A DNA stretch of 64,000 bases, taken from the NCBI GenBank assembly GCA_964035545.1, contig OZ037766.1:13939222-14003221 (forward strand), given 5' to 3'. This document shows positions 52,101 to 63,789 of the stretch, piece by piece (position 1 is the stretch's first letter; the number at the start of each line of letters is the position of its first letter). Made by a program: the position numbers and the translations under genes. Below the pieces are notes generated by a model, which had not been told where the DNA came from, made no database searches, and saw only the letters and a list, made by a program, of their open reading frames with translations. This stretch comes from Bugula neritina (lineage: Eukaryota > Bryozoa > Gymnolaemata > Cheilostomatida > Bugulidae).

Positions 52101-53741
52101 AGTGAAAACTTAGGTTTATAAATGAATGGGTCATCCAAAAATTAAAGGGCAAAACACAGAAAGCTCTAGCAATGCAAGTAAAACTCATATTTCTGCTAAC
52201 ACTTCCTACTTATATTAATATTAAATTGACTGTAATTTAAAATTTTATGTTCAAGTTTTCTTTTTTAAGTTTCTAGCTCAAACAAGTTATCAATTAATTT
52301 TTTATGGTTAGTAGCTTTCAGCTATAGCACTTGTACTGTCCATGTAGTTATGATGTCAGTATTTCATTACTGTTGCATTAATTATGCTGATCAGACTTAG
52401 TGGCAGTGCAAGAGTAAAGTGAAAGTATTAGTGTCTTAGTTTAATAGGCTCTATGATACAACATAAAACTGTGACTTTCAAAGTGACTTTAACCTTTAAT
52501 TTAAATCAATAAATGTTGTTAACTATAAGTTTGCTATACTCCTTAACTTGCTTCAAAAGTTGGACTTAACCTTAGTGTCACTCACAATAAAAATCTAAGT
52601 CATATTCACTGTCAAACTGACTATCAAGATCATTTCACAGTTTATTATGAGTCTAACATCTAAGTTCCTTGTTGCTGGGTACAGAGTTGGTATTACTAAT
52701 CGTAATACTAAGAGCCAGTGCGAGTACCACAGTATTAGTATAAGTTACAATGAATGTCACGCTATGAGTGCCAATATGAGTGTTACTCTAACTTAGTACC
52801 TTACTTACAAACTTAGCTTTAAGCTTAGATTTCTTTTAAGCTCTAGAGTCTAGACTCTAGTGCGTAATGGTATTGGAATTCACAACTAAATACTAATAGT
52901 AATAGTAATACTGTGAGATTGTGAATAAATTCTAGGGATAAGTTATAAATATAACGATAGTCTATCACTATAACAGTATTGATAAGTATAATTATAATGA
53001 TAATCATGATCATAATCATAATGATTTAAGTAACCAATACAATCAATAATAATTGACCTATCAGTATGATTATGATAAACAAAACTATTCTGATTATAAT
53101 AATAATAATCCATGGCCAAAGGCGTAAAATTAAGATATGATCAATAAAATAAAAACAATTTAAGGTAAACTAAAATTTAAACCCATATCAAACTAAAACT
53201 AAAAGTCAAAATAAATGACCAATAATTTATAAAACTAAAAAGTAAAGGGCAAAAGCTTAATGTCAAAGTGCAGAAACTAGAGTCACTACTCACTAAAGTG
53301 CATCAGTATGAGTATGACTATGAGTATCACTATCTAATTTTATTAGAGTATTACTAATACTAATACTAATAGTAATAGTATTACTAATAACAAATATAAT
53401 TAGTATTACTATTAGTACATTAATATAAATTTGGATAACTAATTAACTTCAAGTACAATTATTTATATTACAACAAAATTACATTTACATTTAGTTTTAC
53501 TGATTTAGTGATTAATGGAACTAATCTGTCGTCTGAATATCATATTCATATTGATAATCATAATGACCAGCATTTAATTAGATGAGAAATTCTAAATTAA
53601 TGCTAAAAGACTCTAATCACAATGGCTAGTTATTTAGTTTTACTGACTAACTTACCAATCCGCATACTATTATTACTTATTAGAGCCATGGAGACTAATC
53701 ACTAATGATATTAAAGTAGCAAATAGAGTTCTCCCTCTTAC
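49171..53741. other. AT-rich region upstream of the TRIO-like start codon, no gene seen
   Basis: About 4.6 kb with no coding region that I can support. It should contain one or more non-coding first exons or 5' intron sequence of the TRIO-like gene. From about 52.6 to 53.45 kb it becomes low-complexity DNA made of short ACT, AAT, GAGTAT and ACTAAT motifs on both strands (for example near 53338-53410). Confidence 0.55.
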
Positions 53742-54174
53742 TTGTATACTTATAGACCGAGGTTGAATAGGAAGGAAAAGTCGGGTTTGCTTTGTTCTCG
53801 TGACAAAGAAGATCGGTTGGAATACTAACGATGTCACTAACGGCATTTTTACCAAGTGTTTTATAATGTTAAACATTGCTCTATTTGCAAGTTGTTCAAA
53901 AATTGTAGTATAATATACTTTATGATTGATATTTATATAAGAACTTTATTTTTATTTTTTCAAGTTTTTAGACAAACCTTCTGAGTTTTGATAAAACTTG
54001 CTTTGCAGTTTTATTGATGGTAGGATAACTCATAGAGCTAAAAAAATTATCTGTTTTGGCGCCGCTAAGTTCATTACCCATTTTGTTGTGATGTGTTTCA
54101 AAACCTTGGTGCTTTTTTAGTAAGTTCAATTTCATGCTGCAGTGATCAACATGCTGGTACTGTGATATTCGCAT
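53742..54174 (-). CDS. Doubtful two-exon minus-strand frame beside LSM5
   Basis: A frame from ATG 54174 (later Met codons at 54135 and 54081) to a possible donor at 53978 can be joined across a 97-bp intron to 53742-53880, which ends in phase 0 at a strong donor (CAA then GTAAGAG). The joined product would start 112 residues long and continue elsewhere. The first part includes MGNELSGAKTDNFF; the second is hydrophobic/basic (MPLVTSLVFQPIFFVTRT). I recognise neither, and found no following exon. It may be a small unknown gene, 5' UTR exons of the TRIO-like gene (an upstream frame), or chance. Confidence 0.22.
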
Positions 54175-54210
54175 TCACTTTAATTTACAGTTATTGAAAT
54201 CGCATAGGAT

Positions 54211-56866
54211 ATGGCGGCCACATTATCTTCTCCAACGCAACTTTTACCTTTAGGTGAGTTTAAGAACTCTACTACTAGTACTAGTACCTGTACTACTACT
54301 AAATCTACGACTACTGCTAGTACTAGTAGTTGTATTGGTATTACTAAATTACTAGTGTCTAGTACTCCTAGTACTCCTAGTAGTAATAGTACTTCACTAC
54401 TACTAATAGTACTACTAGTAGATTAGTGCTAGTAGTAGTACTACTATTAGTACTACTAGCATTACATTTATTTAAGATTTGGATTTCTTTTTTAGTTGTT
54501 GGCTTTTACTTTTAGTTTTACTTTTAGTTTTAGTTATTTTGATTTTAAAATTCAAATTGATTTACAAGTTTGAATTAATGTTAAAGGATTAAGTTTAACT
54601 TTTACTTTAGTTCATAACTTTAATTTTTAAGTTTAGCATTTTACTCTTTAGTCTTTACTTTTAGTCTTTGAGTTGAAGATTAACTTATAGTTATAGTTAT
54701 TCTGATGAACCCAGTCTCATGAGTCGTGAGCATGACTCAGGGCTCAGAAGTTACTGTAATTCTTATAGTTATACTTAAACTAATACTTATTAGTTATTAG
54801 CTTCTCCAATATAAATAATAATCTAGAATATACTATTGTATTAGAAAATCCTATAGTATAAGTATTAGTATAATACATTAACTATAAGTATAACTATTCA
54901 ATAGTATAACTATATAGTTATAGTTATATTATAGTCATGCTCAGACCTGTATGATACTGGAGTAGCTAATAATCATATCATCATTCATACTGAAGTAGCT
55001 AATGAGTCATCATCGTGAGTATATGCTATAGTATATAATAATGGTATATTAATATACTTACAGACTCTACAACCAGCAATCACCAAACTTTTGAGTTTGA
55101 CTACAACAAAAAGTTAATTTACTAGAAGGACAGAACATTACATGGCATGGTGTGCTGGTTGCAGTTAGTAGCTTTTTCCTTGATTTCGACAATGGGGAAA
55201 ACTGCAAGGCAGAGCTTGTTTTTGTTAGAGTAAAAGATTGCATTGTTGGGTGCTCTTATCCACCGACTGAAAGACTTGACGACACTGAAGGCATCAACAT
55301 CCTTGAATTTTACAGTAAATAAGTATTCACACCACAAACTCATTCTTGTAGTTGGCATGAATATGCCAGGGATAGATTAGAATCAAATGCTACCAGGACA
55401 CTGCATACAAGATGAATTATTGCAACTGGACTTTGTCAACATTTTTGCAGTGATGAACAGGCACCAGCTGAGTGCTGAACCAACCCATATATATGGGAAT
55501 ACTCTAGATTTAATTTGCACCACTACTCCAAAGACAATCAGTTACAATGCAGTGTTCTTAAGACTAATCGATCATGCAATCATTCAATTAACACATTTGT
55601 TGTGACTTGACACCCATAACTCATAACTTTTCATGGTAATGTTGATCAGGAATAACTACATAATTTTCATAGATTTGTATTGATCCTAATCAGCTAATAT
55701 ACTTCTGTGAAACAAGGTTGATACATCAACTAGAAAATGATCAACAATGTTGTCAGAATGCTACTTAGAATATATGTAAAGTTCTGTATATTTTCAATTC
55801 CACTCATCCTTAAACCTTGTTCAGAGACCCTACAATTATTTTAAATGTATATGCCAATTGCTATTATTTTTCATGGGAATTCTGTTTGCTAAAAAATTAC
55901 AATTTGTAAAAGCATATAGCAATATACAATCGTTAGACACATCGTTATGCCTATTCAGAGGGTAAACAACTCTTAATACTGCAGCAGAAAGTCGTATCAT
56001 TTTAATAAAACTTCTATGCAAATTATATATGTCATAGTCTACAAAGGTTTTGAATGACATGTGTAGCATTTATAACTTTTTGTGTTGTAGAGCTTGTAGA
56101 CAAATGTATTGGGTCACGTATCCATATAATCATGAGGAATGACAAAGAAGTTGTGGGCACATTATTAGGGTTTGATGACTATGTTAATATGGTCCTCGAA
56201 GATGTTACAGAGTTGTAAGTACATGTACCATTATTGATTCTTTGGAAATTTCATCTCATATTTATACAAAAGCTAGCTAATAAATGTTAAGAAGAGCAAA
56301 AGATATTTAAAGAAATCCAGAATCTGAAAATCTCTGGTTCTTTCTGCTAGAGCCTCAAATTGTTTTCTTTAAAAAGTGGGGCTATCTGTGTCTTATAAGT
56401 GTTAACTACCAAGTTATTGTATTCTAAATTAACCCTTAAATCTGTTCTATTGCTTACTTTTTTATTGCACATTATAAGCTTTATAGTATAGATCTACTAT
56501 GTATTTATTTGGTGTAGTGAAAGTACAGCAGAAGGCAGGCGAGTAACAAAACTCGACCAGATTTTATTAAATGGGAACAACATAACTATGGTATGTTTTC
56601 TAATGAAATCAGTTTTTCCTAGTTTGATACTGTTGTTTATGTGTTGTATCTTTATTTATTCACAAACAAATCTTCAACTGAAATTGTAAACTTTGATTTT
56701 TTTGAATCAGTTTCTTTTCAATCATATTGAACTTTCCAATGCTTGGCATTATATTCTGTATTTTCATGGTGCTGTGATTTATGCTAAATAATTTATATAT
56801 TTTATTTAAATCCTTTATTGCATTTTGTTGCAGTTGGTGCCGGGAGGTGAAGGACCTGAAAGTTAA
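54211..56866 (+). CDS. LSM5: LSM5, U6 snRNA-associated Sm-like protein
   Basis: Four exons, 54211-54253, 56091-56214, 56518-56590 and 56834-56866, join in frame to 90 residues plus stop (human LSM5 has 91). The protein is a subunit of the LSm2-8 ring on U6 snRNA in the nucleus and the LSm1-7 ring in cytoplasmic mRNA decay. Visible signatures: [18 protein letters not shown] at the start, Sm1 motif [17 protein letters not shown], Sm2 motif [19 protein letters not shown] at the end. All junctions are GT-AG and phase-consistent (1, 2, 0). ATG 54211 is chosen because [14 protein letters not shown] matches the family N-terminus. The start lies within 40 bp of a minus-strand ATG, so the promoter may be bidirectional. 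Confidence 0.97.
54265..54475. repeat. CTA/TAG-rich low-complexity, self-complementary tract in LSM5 intron 1
   Basis: Starting about 15 bp after the exon 1 donor, the sequence is almost entirely imperfect ACT, AGT, CTA and TAG triplets on both strands (ACTACTAGTACTAG-type), so segments can fold back on one another. It keeps an open Ser/Thr-rich frame continuing from LSM5 exon 1, which I take as a by-product. Confidence 0.75.
55130..55610 (+). mobile_element. Decayed LINE endonuclease fragment in LSM5 intron 1
   Basis: Broken plus-strand frames read like the endonuclease (EEP) domain of non-LTR retrotransposons. An early piece has [20 protein letters not shown], comparable to the family's conserved YRPP strand. 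After stops comes [11 protein letters not shown], in the place of the GDFN motif, then [38 protein letters not shown] and a degenerate LIDHAII at the SDH site. Several stops and frame changes and altered catalytic positions show that it is inactive. No reverse transcriptase or 3' tail was found nearby, so this is a short relic in the same orientation as LSM5. Confidence 0.6.
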
Positions 56867-57073
56867 TAGTGTTCAGTTACTACCAGTGTATATAAAATGT
56901 ACATTAAAACTGTTTTGCATAACTATTGATATTCCAGTTACAGTTTCACATCATTGTTTAAAAAGCTAGTGCAAAACTCTATTGAATTGTCAATAATTTG
57001 TATTAAATGAAATTCAGTAGTATTTTTCTCATGTTATGTGCAATATGCGTGTTAAATGTGGGGTTTACTTTCA

Positions 57074-57093
57074 AATAAAAATATTTGAATAAA
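57074..57093 (+). terminator. LSM5 polyadenylation signals
   Basis: Two AATAAA hexamers at 57074-57079 and 57088-57093 lie about 210-220 bp after the LSM5 stop. They are about 120-140 bp from the opposite-strand signals of SPTLC1. Confidence 0.6.
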
Positions 57094-57215
57094 CTGAAAA
57101 GTAGAGCATATATGTTAGAATTGTGTGTAAAATATAATATTTATGACAAACAAAAGTACAAATTGATAGTTTGAAATAATTTTATAAAAATCAGTAGCAA
57201 AAATTTTGGCTGTAA

Positions 57216-57233
57216 TTTATTCAGGAATTTATT
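57216..57233 (-). terminator. SPTLC1 polyadenylation signals
   Basis: Two minus-strand AATAAA hexamers (TTTATT at 57216-57221 and 57228-57233) lie about 140-155 bp downstream of the SPTLC1 stop, giving a short 3' UTR that ends close to the LSM5 3' end. Confidence 0.6.
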
Positions 57234-57370
57234 TGTGGAAATATACAAAATCTATCTTTATCAAAGAATTACCACCTCACAAAACCAGGCATAAAATAAT
57301 GAATAATAACATGTAGATAATTTAATGATTTAAAAATTCAGAGAGCTAATAAATTATTAGTTGATCATGT

Positions 57371-60300
57371 TTAGAGCAAAGCTTTGGTAGCTGCTTTTAA
57401 GACATCCACAGCTGCCTTAATGTCTTCTTGGGGCAGATCTACATTCACAGCCAGTCGAATACTAAAATAATATAAGAATACCAATCTATTATTATATAGC
57501 ATATATTAACATATGAACACTAGAACATTGTAATGGACTATGTGAAAACAAATATATAGCCACAGCAACTTGGAGATTGTTGGGTGTATTTCATTTTTAC
57601 ACATGGTACAACTTCATATCCTGTAAAAATGATAAAATTATAGTTTATACCGACTGTATTTTAGATTATTGGCAATTTCAAACTTAATTAGAGCAAACTT
57701 TTTATTTGCATAAACAAATATCATATATGTTAATTACAACAACCAATTATAGGTCAGTACAATAAACTATATTTTAGTTTATAGCGTATGCTCATTCAGC
57801 ATCATAGATCTAAAGAAAAAAAATTTTATTCAATTTAAAAACCCTGGCATGCATTGTTTAAGCCAAAAAATTATAAGATTCGGAGCAATTTTCAAAAGGA
57901 AATATGCTGTTGAAATATTTTCCCCACTTTCATTCCAGCTTGACATTTGATGGGTTTTTATATATTGTTTTCTCTTCTAACCAATATTTTACTTTTGATC
58001 ACGTCTGGTATTTAGGAAAAACAGTATATTTCCTACAAAATTTTTCTGACTGTTTATATTGTTGCTAATCAATTAATAAGAGCTTGCATTGTATGTGACA
58101 TAAGATACGCAAGACTTGCCTTGGTCTGGGAACTTTATGCTCAAACTGGTCAATGTACTGAGCTTGCGTTACAGCCACACCATTCTGCATGCAGTATTCT
58201 ACTATTTTCTGTAATAGTAATCGGTCTCCATTGATGTCCCCACTAGTCTTTGATAACATTAGATGTTTGACAGGAGATATCTCGTCACTAATCACACCAA
58301 CACCAGAAATGCTGTAAAAGAATTTAGGAAAAAAAACTAAAAGATAATTAATGCTGATTGTGTTGAATTTTGGGGGGGCATAAAATAAAGCCTATATAAT
58401 GGGCAAACTATAGCAAGATAATGATGCATTGCTAGCTGTTACCCAACATATTAATTGAATTTAAAAGAAGGTAACAGCAATCATAATAGTTTGAATCAAT
58501 AACTATCATTTAAATACTAGAAGCTGCCTAAAAAACTAAAGGTTTGGTTATAATTGCTTACCTTTCAAGCATCCGGTGAAATGAACTTGCCTTGGAACGG
58601 AGATTTTCAAGCTTACCTGCAACACAGGACAAAACTATTTAGCAAATTGCCGATAAATAATGCTGCCATTGTATAAAACCAGCACAATACATTAAACTCT
58701 ACTGTGTACCCACCAGCTACCCGAACAGGACAGAGCGGAGATAGGTAAGAAAAAAAGAATCGAATATCTGTACCCAATACAAAAGTTGGTTAAGCAAAGC
58801 TCTTCAGCATAAAATAAATGCATATAAGACAATGTGCAAGGCAAAAATATTACAGTAAGCAACGTGGTATGAATTACCTCCTGAAGAATCTATAATTCCT
58901 AGAGCTGTGATGGCCCCTGCAGCTAGAAGAGGTGGGAGTGAAGCTGAGAAACAGTATCCTAACCCAGATAATCTCTAAATATCAAATAAAATAAAATTAT
59001 ACTGTTATAAAATATTCTTCTACTTATAACATACCATTAATTATACTCATTTAATAGCAGCCTGCATGTGCATGACTGCACTTTTATCACTTGTTATTGT
59101 GATATGTTGTTTTAGAATCACATATTATTGCACAATAGTTGTTTACATTCATTATTCATCTTATTATACTATATATGAATAATGAAATATAAGTACATCA
59201 TAGATCCCAGCATAGTATGCAAATACAATGCAAATACAATTTAATTTTTTACTAATATGCAGTGTTCTAGCTGGTATATGCATATATGCTGCAGTAAATT
59301 TATTTGCATGTTATTCAAATATATTCTATGAATTACTATACCTGGTGGTCAATGACAAACGACCTTCCACAACAGAAACCACCGATAGAGCCGACAGCAT
59401 ACTCTAAGTTGGCACATACCATATCAACATCTTCCATCTGAAACAAAGGCAACACCATTTCTCTACTAATTATGGTTTCCAATTCTTATAATACTTGGCA
59501 CATTTATTATCATAACAAAGCAAGCTAACGGAATATGACAGAATTTACCAAAACAACGCTGCTAAAGATACAGACTTAGGAAAAGCAGCATTTGAAAAGT
59601 ATATGGCTAATGATCAGAACCACTAGACCAATGAAGAAAAAGCAATTTATTCAGATTTTAGATTTCACCAGCAAAGACTGTTAAAATTTAGAAAGTATAT
59701 ACGAGTATTATCTAGGTGTGAGACTGTCATGTACTTCACAACTGTATCTTGCGGTGCAACTATTTCAGAGTTGGTAAAAGTTATAAAGTTTATGTTACAT
59801 GATGCATGTTTAGTGGAAAATCAGGATTACAAAACAACATTGAAAATAAAAATAATTCCCTTCAGCTACTTACATTACAGTTGAAATGTTGAGTAATGCC
59901 TCTACCAGTATCTCCGAGTACACCAAATGACAAGCTTTCTTCGATAAACAGCCTTACTTTGTATTTATACTTCAACTCTATCTGCAAAAACACTGAACAA
60001 AATAACAACAGCGACTGGAAAGTTTTTCAAGTTACTAAACTCGGTACATAAACTGTCACTGACTACAGCTAGGATACAAATACACAAACAAGTGCAGAAA
60101 ACTACACACTTTACAAGAAATTAACTGATTAGCTGATGACTTACAAGCTTGGGGAGAGGACAGATATCGCCATAGTTCAGATAAACTCCTTCAACAATGA
60201 AAAATCTTCGAGTGACTTTGGCTTTTCTAGGGTTCTAATTGTAAAAATAACACAGTATGGTAAAGAGAGATCACATGACAATACAATATTTCACAGTATC

Positions 60301-61399
60301 ATATGTATAATAAAAACAGCTTTTAAATTTGGATACATAATACCAAGTGATAAAAGTATATGTAGAGACATGAAAAGTTGGGATGCTCTAGTTGACACAA
60401 CTATTTTATGTGAGCTTCAGTTTTCTTAAATATCCTGCCAAGTTAATATAACATACTTTAAAAATACCCAATTGAGTTGGACTTTTATAGGTGATAAAAT
60501 TACATAAATCAGACTGCAAATTTTTGCTTAAAAATTTTGGTGTTGGTTTTAATAAAAGTTTTAAATATGACCTTACTCACAATATACAAAAATGATTACA
60601 AATAAATAATTACTTTAAGGTCTTCAGCAGCCTGTTCTTTCAGTAAGCGTTCAAGATCTGACATATCATTGTGCTTGAAGTACTTGACACAACTTCTAGA
60701 AGCTTCCACACCTTTCTGAACAGGAAAACACACCCCTTCATCTCTGCAAACAATCATTAGTATTAAACACACAATTATGTATGATGCTCATTTATTTTAA
60801 TATCAGATATGTGTGTCATAAGTTTAATGTAGAAAGTAAATAATAACAAATTGCATACAGGCTTAGAAAAAATATATCAGAATCATACAGATACTAATAA
60901 TGCTACGTTCAAGTTTACATGAGACATTTCATAGCGAAAAACACATTCAATAGCAAAGTTAAGAAAAACTAATAACAGATATCTATTCATTCATTATATC
61001 AATACAATATTGTCATTGAAATTGTTTATGGAAACTACATATATTGTCTTAACAAAAAATTGTTCAATTCTGTTTAACAGGAAAGTTCTGGCAAATTTTG
61101 CCCACTAAAATAATTTTAAAAGCTAATCTTATGAACTCAAAACTCACCAGCTAAGCATAAAGAAATGATTGTAAAAATATTGCTTACACAAAAAGCACAT
61201 CCCCTCTTTTGGCATAAGCAGGAATGGCACTAGCAACTGTGGAGAAACCATAAGCATACAAAATGGCTTCTTCACAGTTCATGAACTTTGCGAGATTCTC
61301 CTCCAGCTCCAAGTGAATGCCTGTATGAATATCAAGCTTTTTGTGGCACTTAGCAGTAGATTAAATTTGCCAAACAAAGTCTTATTGTACAATATAACA

Positions 61400-61474
<75 letters not shown>

Positions 61475-63763
61475 GCTATACATATGTGTTAATGTATGCC
61501 ACGTATATGTGCAATGTAATATAATTTATGCTGCATGTAATATGTTACATGTACATAGTGAGCTGGGCACACAACTCTAAAATTGCATTTAGCTGCCAAG
61601 TAAGATATTTTTCTACAAAAATTTAATATTGCATAAATGTAACTAGATAGCCCTTCTCCCAGACGAGTTGTTGAATGAGAATAGGCCATCTAAAACTGTT
61701 ACCACATCCAGTCAGCTGTAACCATAGCATTCATTTAGAATATGCTGTAAACAATATTCTAACAGAGCAATCAACTCAATGCACTATGCAGACTTGACTA
61801 GTCAACAAACTTCCCTTAAAATTATTTTCTTCCTATCTTCAATAGGACAACTGATTAGAGAAAATAATTACATGATGATAGAATAAACATGATGTCAGGC
61901 AGATGGGCCTTTATTCTATAGGAAACTTACTGTTGGTGCCATAGAACCCTCTTGGTCCACAAGAACCCACGCCATATTTTCTCACTGCGTCAATAGCACT
62001 TGCCTAGAACCAAATCATCACCATGAGTTCATTATTGGAAAAATTTCCCTTCAGCAAATCTGACAACTAGAATTTGATCTTCAATAGCAATTTTTTATAA
62101 CTTAGAAGACATCTTGCATGAAAACGTTATTGTCTAATTCTGCAACCATAGTTTGATCGATTTTTATTTCTGTTTCAAGTATACCTGACATATGTGTGTA
62201 TTGGTGTGTACTATGAACTAAGCTGCAAACTAAAAAGTTATAGGACAGTTTTGAAAACTGGGTCTTTGAAGAAGTAGGATAATACACTAATGGTTTCAGG
62301 CATAATTCACTAAAAGAGACTGAAACTATAGTGGGTTGATGACAAGTAGATGACTATGTATGTAGCCTTTCTACAGCAACCTTTGACTAGCTAAAAACTA
62401 AATTACTTTAATCAAGACTTGATTTTGTGCCAAAATTTTTAAAAACTACCCTAAACTTTTCATCATAAACTTGCACAAATTTGATATCTTTTATAAACCT
62501 ATTGGATGGCAAATTAGACAGTTTCAGAATTTATACTTTTAAACTGTGTTATGGCCTTGAATGGAAAAAGTTTGGTTATGACTTTCTAAAGCAGTGCAAC
62601 GACAGTTAAACCAAGCTGTCAAAAAATTCGCTTATATAATGAAATTTTCAACAAACCCATAAGGCTTAACCGTTACTTGAACTTTTCATAAAAACCTTCA
62701 AAAAATCGAGTCATAAAAGATGTATTGTTTACTTTAATGTACACGTATCACATGACTTTCTGGTATGAAAAAAATTATCTACAAGTAATTTCGGTTTATC
62801 AAACGTCCATCATCAAGTAAGAACAAAACTTTAATCAAAAACATAAATATACAAGAGCTATTGGCTAAATAACAAGTTTCCCAGTAAAACTGTACCTCAA
62901 CCTCTTTGTTGCCAATCATGTTTAGGAAGTTTAAAGAAGTAAGATTAATGTGCTCTTTGCCATTAATACAAACTGTTGGACCAGGTATTCTAAAAAGAAC
63001 ATATAATTAAAATATTATAAGCTAAAAACAGCAGAATATTTGAAGATGCAATAGACAATTCAAATTACACATTTCAAAGCCATGGCTTTGTATATATATA
63101 ACAGCATTTAATTTTTTTTACCCAGTGAACTTATTTTTGAAACCAACAGGGTTTTCCTCTTCAACTTCAGGGATGAGTGGGTCTGGTTGCCATTCTTCTA
63201 TCAGAGCATTTTTTTCCTTAAAGCAAAAATGATACACTGAGTTGGTAACATTATTTTTCGTGAATTTTTCTACAGACACAACTATACTGGCAAACAAATC
63301 TAAACTGGATAATATTATTAATATATTATCAATATTAAAACTTTTTCAGGGTTGGTGCATTTTAAAACATCTTTCTAGTTTGTCTCGGACAACTCACCTT
63401 TTCTGTTAGTTCACTTTTAGCCAAGTTAAAAGTTTTAGTAAAGAAAAGAAGCTTGACAATCCATATCAGTAGCAAAGCTTCAAATATCAAATGATATGCT
63501 GGTGCCTGAAATTCAAAAAGAACCATCAGTGTTTATAAGACTTAAGAATTAGTAACATATATGTTGTAGAAAGGCTAACTTTCAATTGTATAAAGTTAAG
63601 TGACTAAGAGAGACAAACTAAATAGGTTTTGAAACTTATCTTAATTATAATGATCAATAAAACATTAGCTTAATCAACAGGCTACCAAATCATCAATAGT
63701 GAGTATAGGGAAGTCCAAAGTGTAATCTTTAAAATTTATACAATTATTTACCTGTAAACTCAT
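57371..63763 (-). CDS. SPTLC1: Serine palmitoyltransferase long chain base subunit 1
   Basis: Subunit of the ER enzyme that condenses serine with palmitoyl-CoA, the first step of sphingolipid synthesis, as a partner of SPTLC2/3. Coding exons (transcribed right to left): 63752-63763, 63398-63505, 63122-63216, 62896-62989, 61931-62003, 61188-61320, about 60600-60743, 60145-60226, 59874-59981, 59342-59437, 58878-58974, 58562-58616, 58120-58311, 57371-57461. They total about 459 residues (human 473). Visible: N-terminal membrane helix ([18 protein letters not shown]), [15 protein letters not shown] with the conserved Cys that is mutated in human neuropathy, [63 protein letters not shown] and [11 protein letters not shown]. 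As in the family there is no PLP-binding Lys, since that lies in SPTLC2. The intron before the last exon is GC-AG. One junction (60614 or 60600 donor) is uncertain. Confidence 0.96.
61405..61466. repeat. TA dinucleotide run in an SPTLC1 intron
   Basis: About 31 uninterrupted TA units in the intron between exons 61931-62003 and 61188-61320, starting about 85 bp from the latter exon's acceptor side. Confidence 0.95.
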
Positions 63764-63789
63764 TCAATGAAGCAATCATTCTACTCCAT
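63752..63789 (-). promoter_or_regulatory. SPTLC1 start region with upstream ATGs
   Basis: The Met that fits (MSLQ, then APAYHLIF in the next exon) is 63761-63763 and is directly preceded by an in-frame TGA; only 12 coding bases lie in this exon. Just upstream are a two-codon upstream frame (ATG GAG TAG, 63789 to 63781) and a second out-of-frame ATG at 63779 that runs over the real start and into the next exon. These could reduce or tune translation of the main frame. Confidence 0.55.

Noticed and set aside
54254-54426. Ser/Thr-rich extension of LSM5 exon 1 into the intron
   Set aside because: LSM5 continues perfectly at 56091 after a GTGAGT donor; the extension is CTA-type low-complexity sequence.
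55122-55358. Minus-strand frame in LSM5 intron 1
   Set aside because: It is the shadow of the LINE endonuclease relic, which reads sensibly only on the plus strand.
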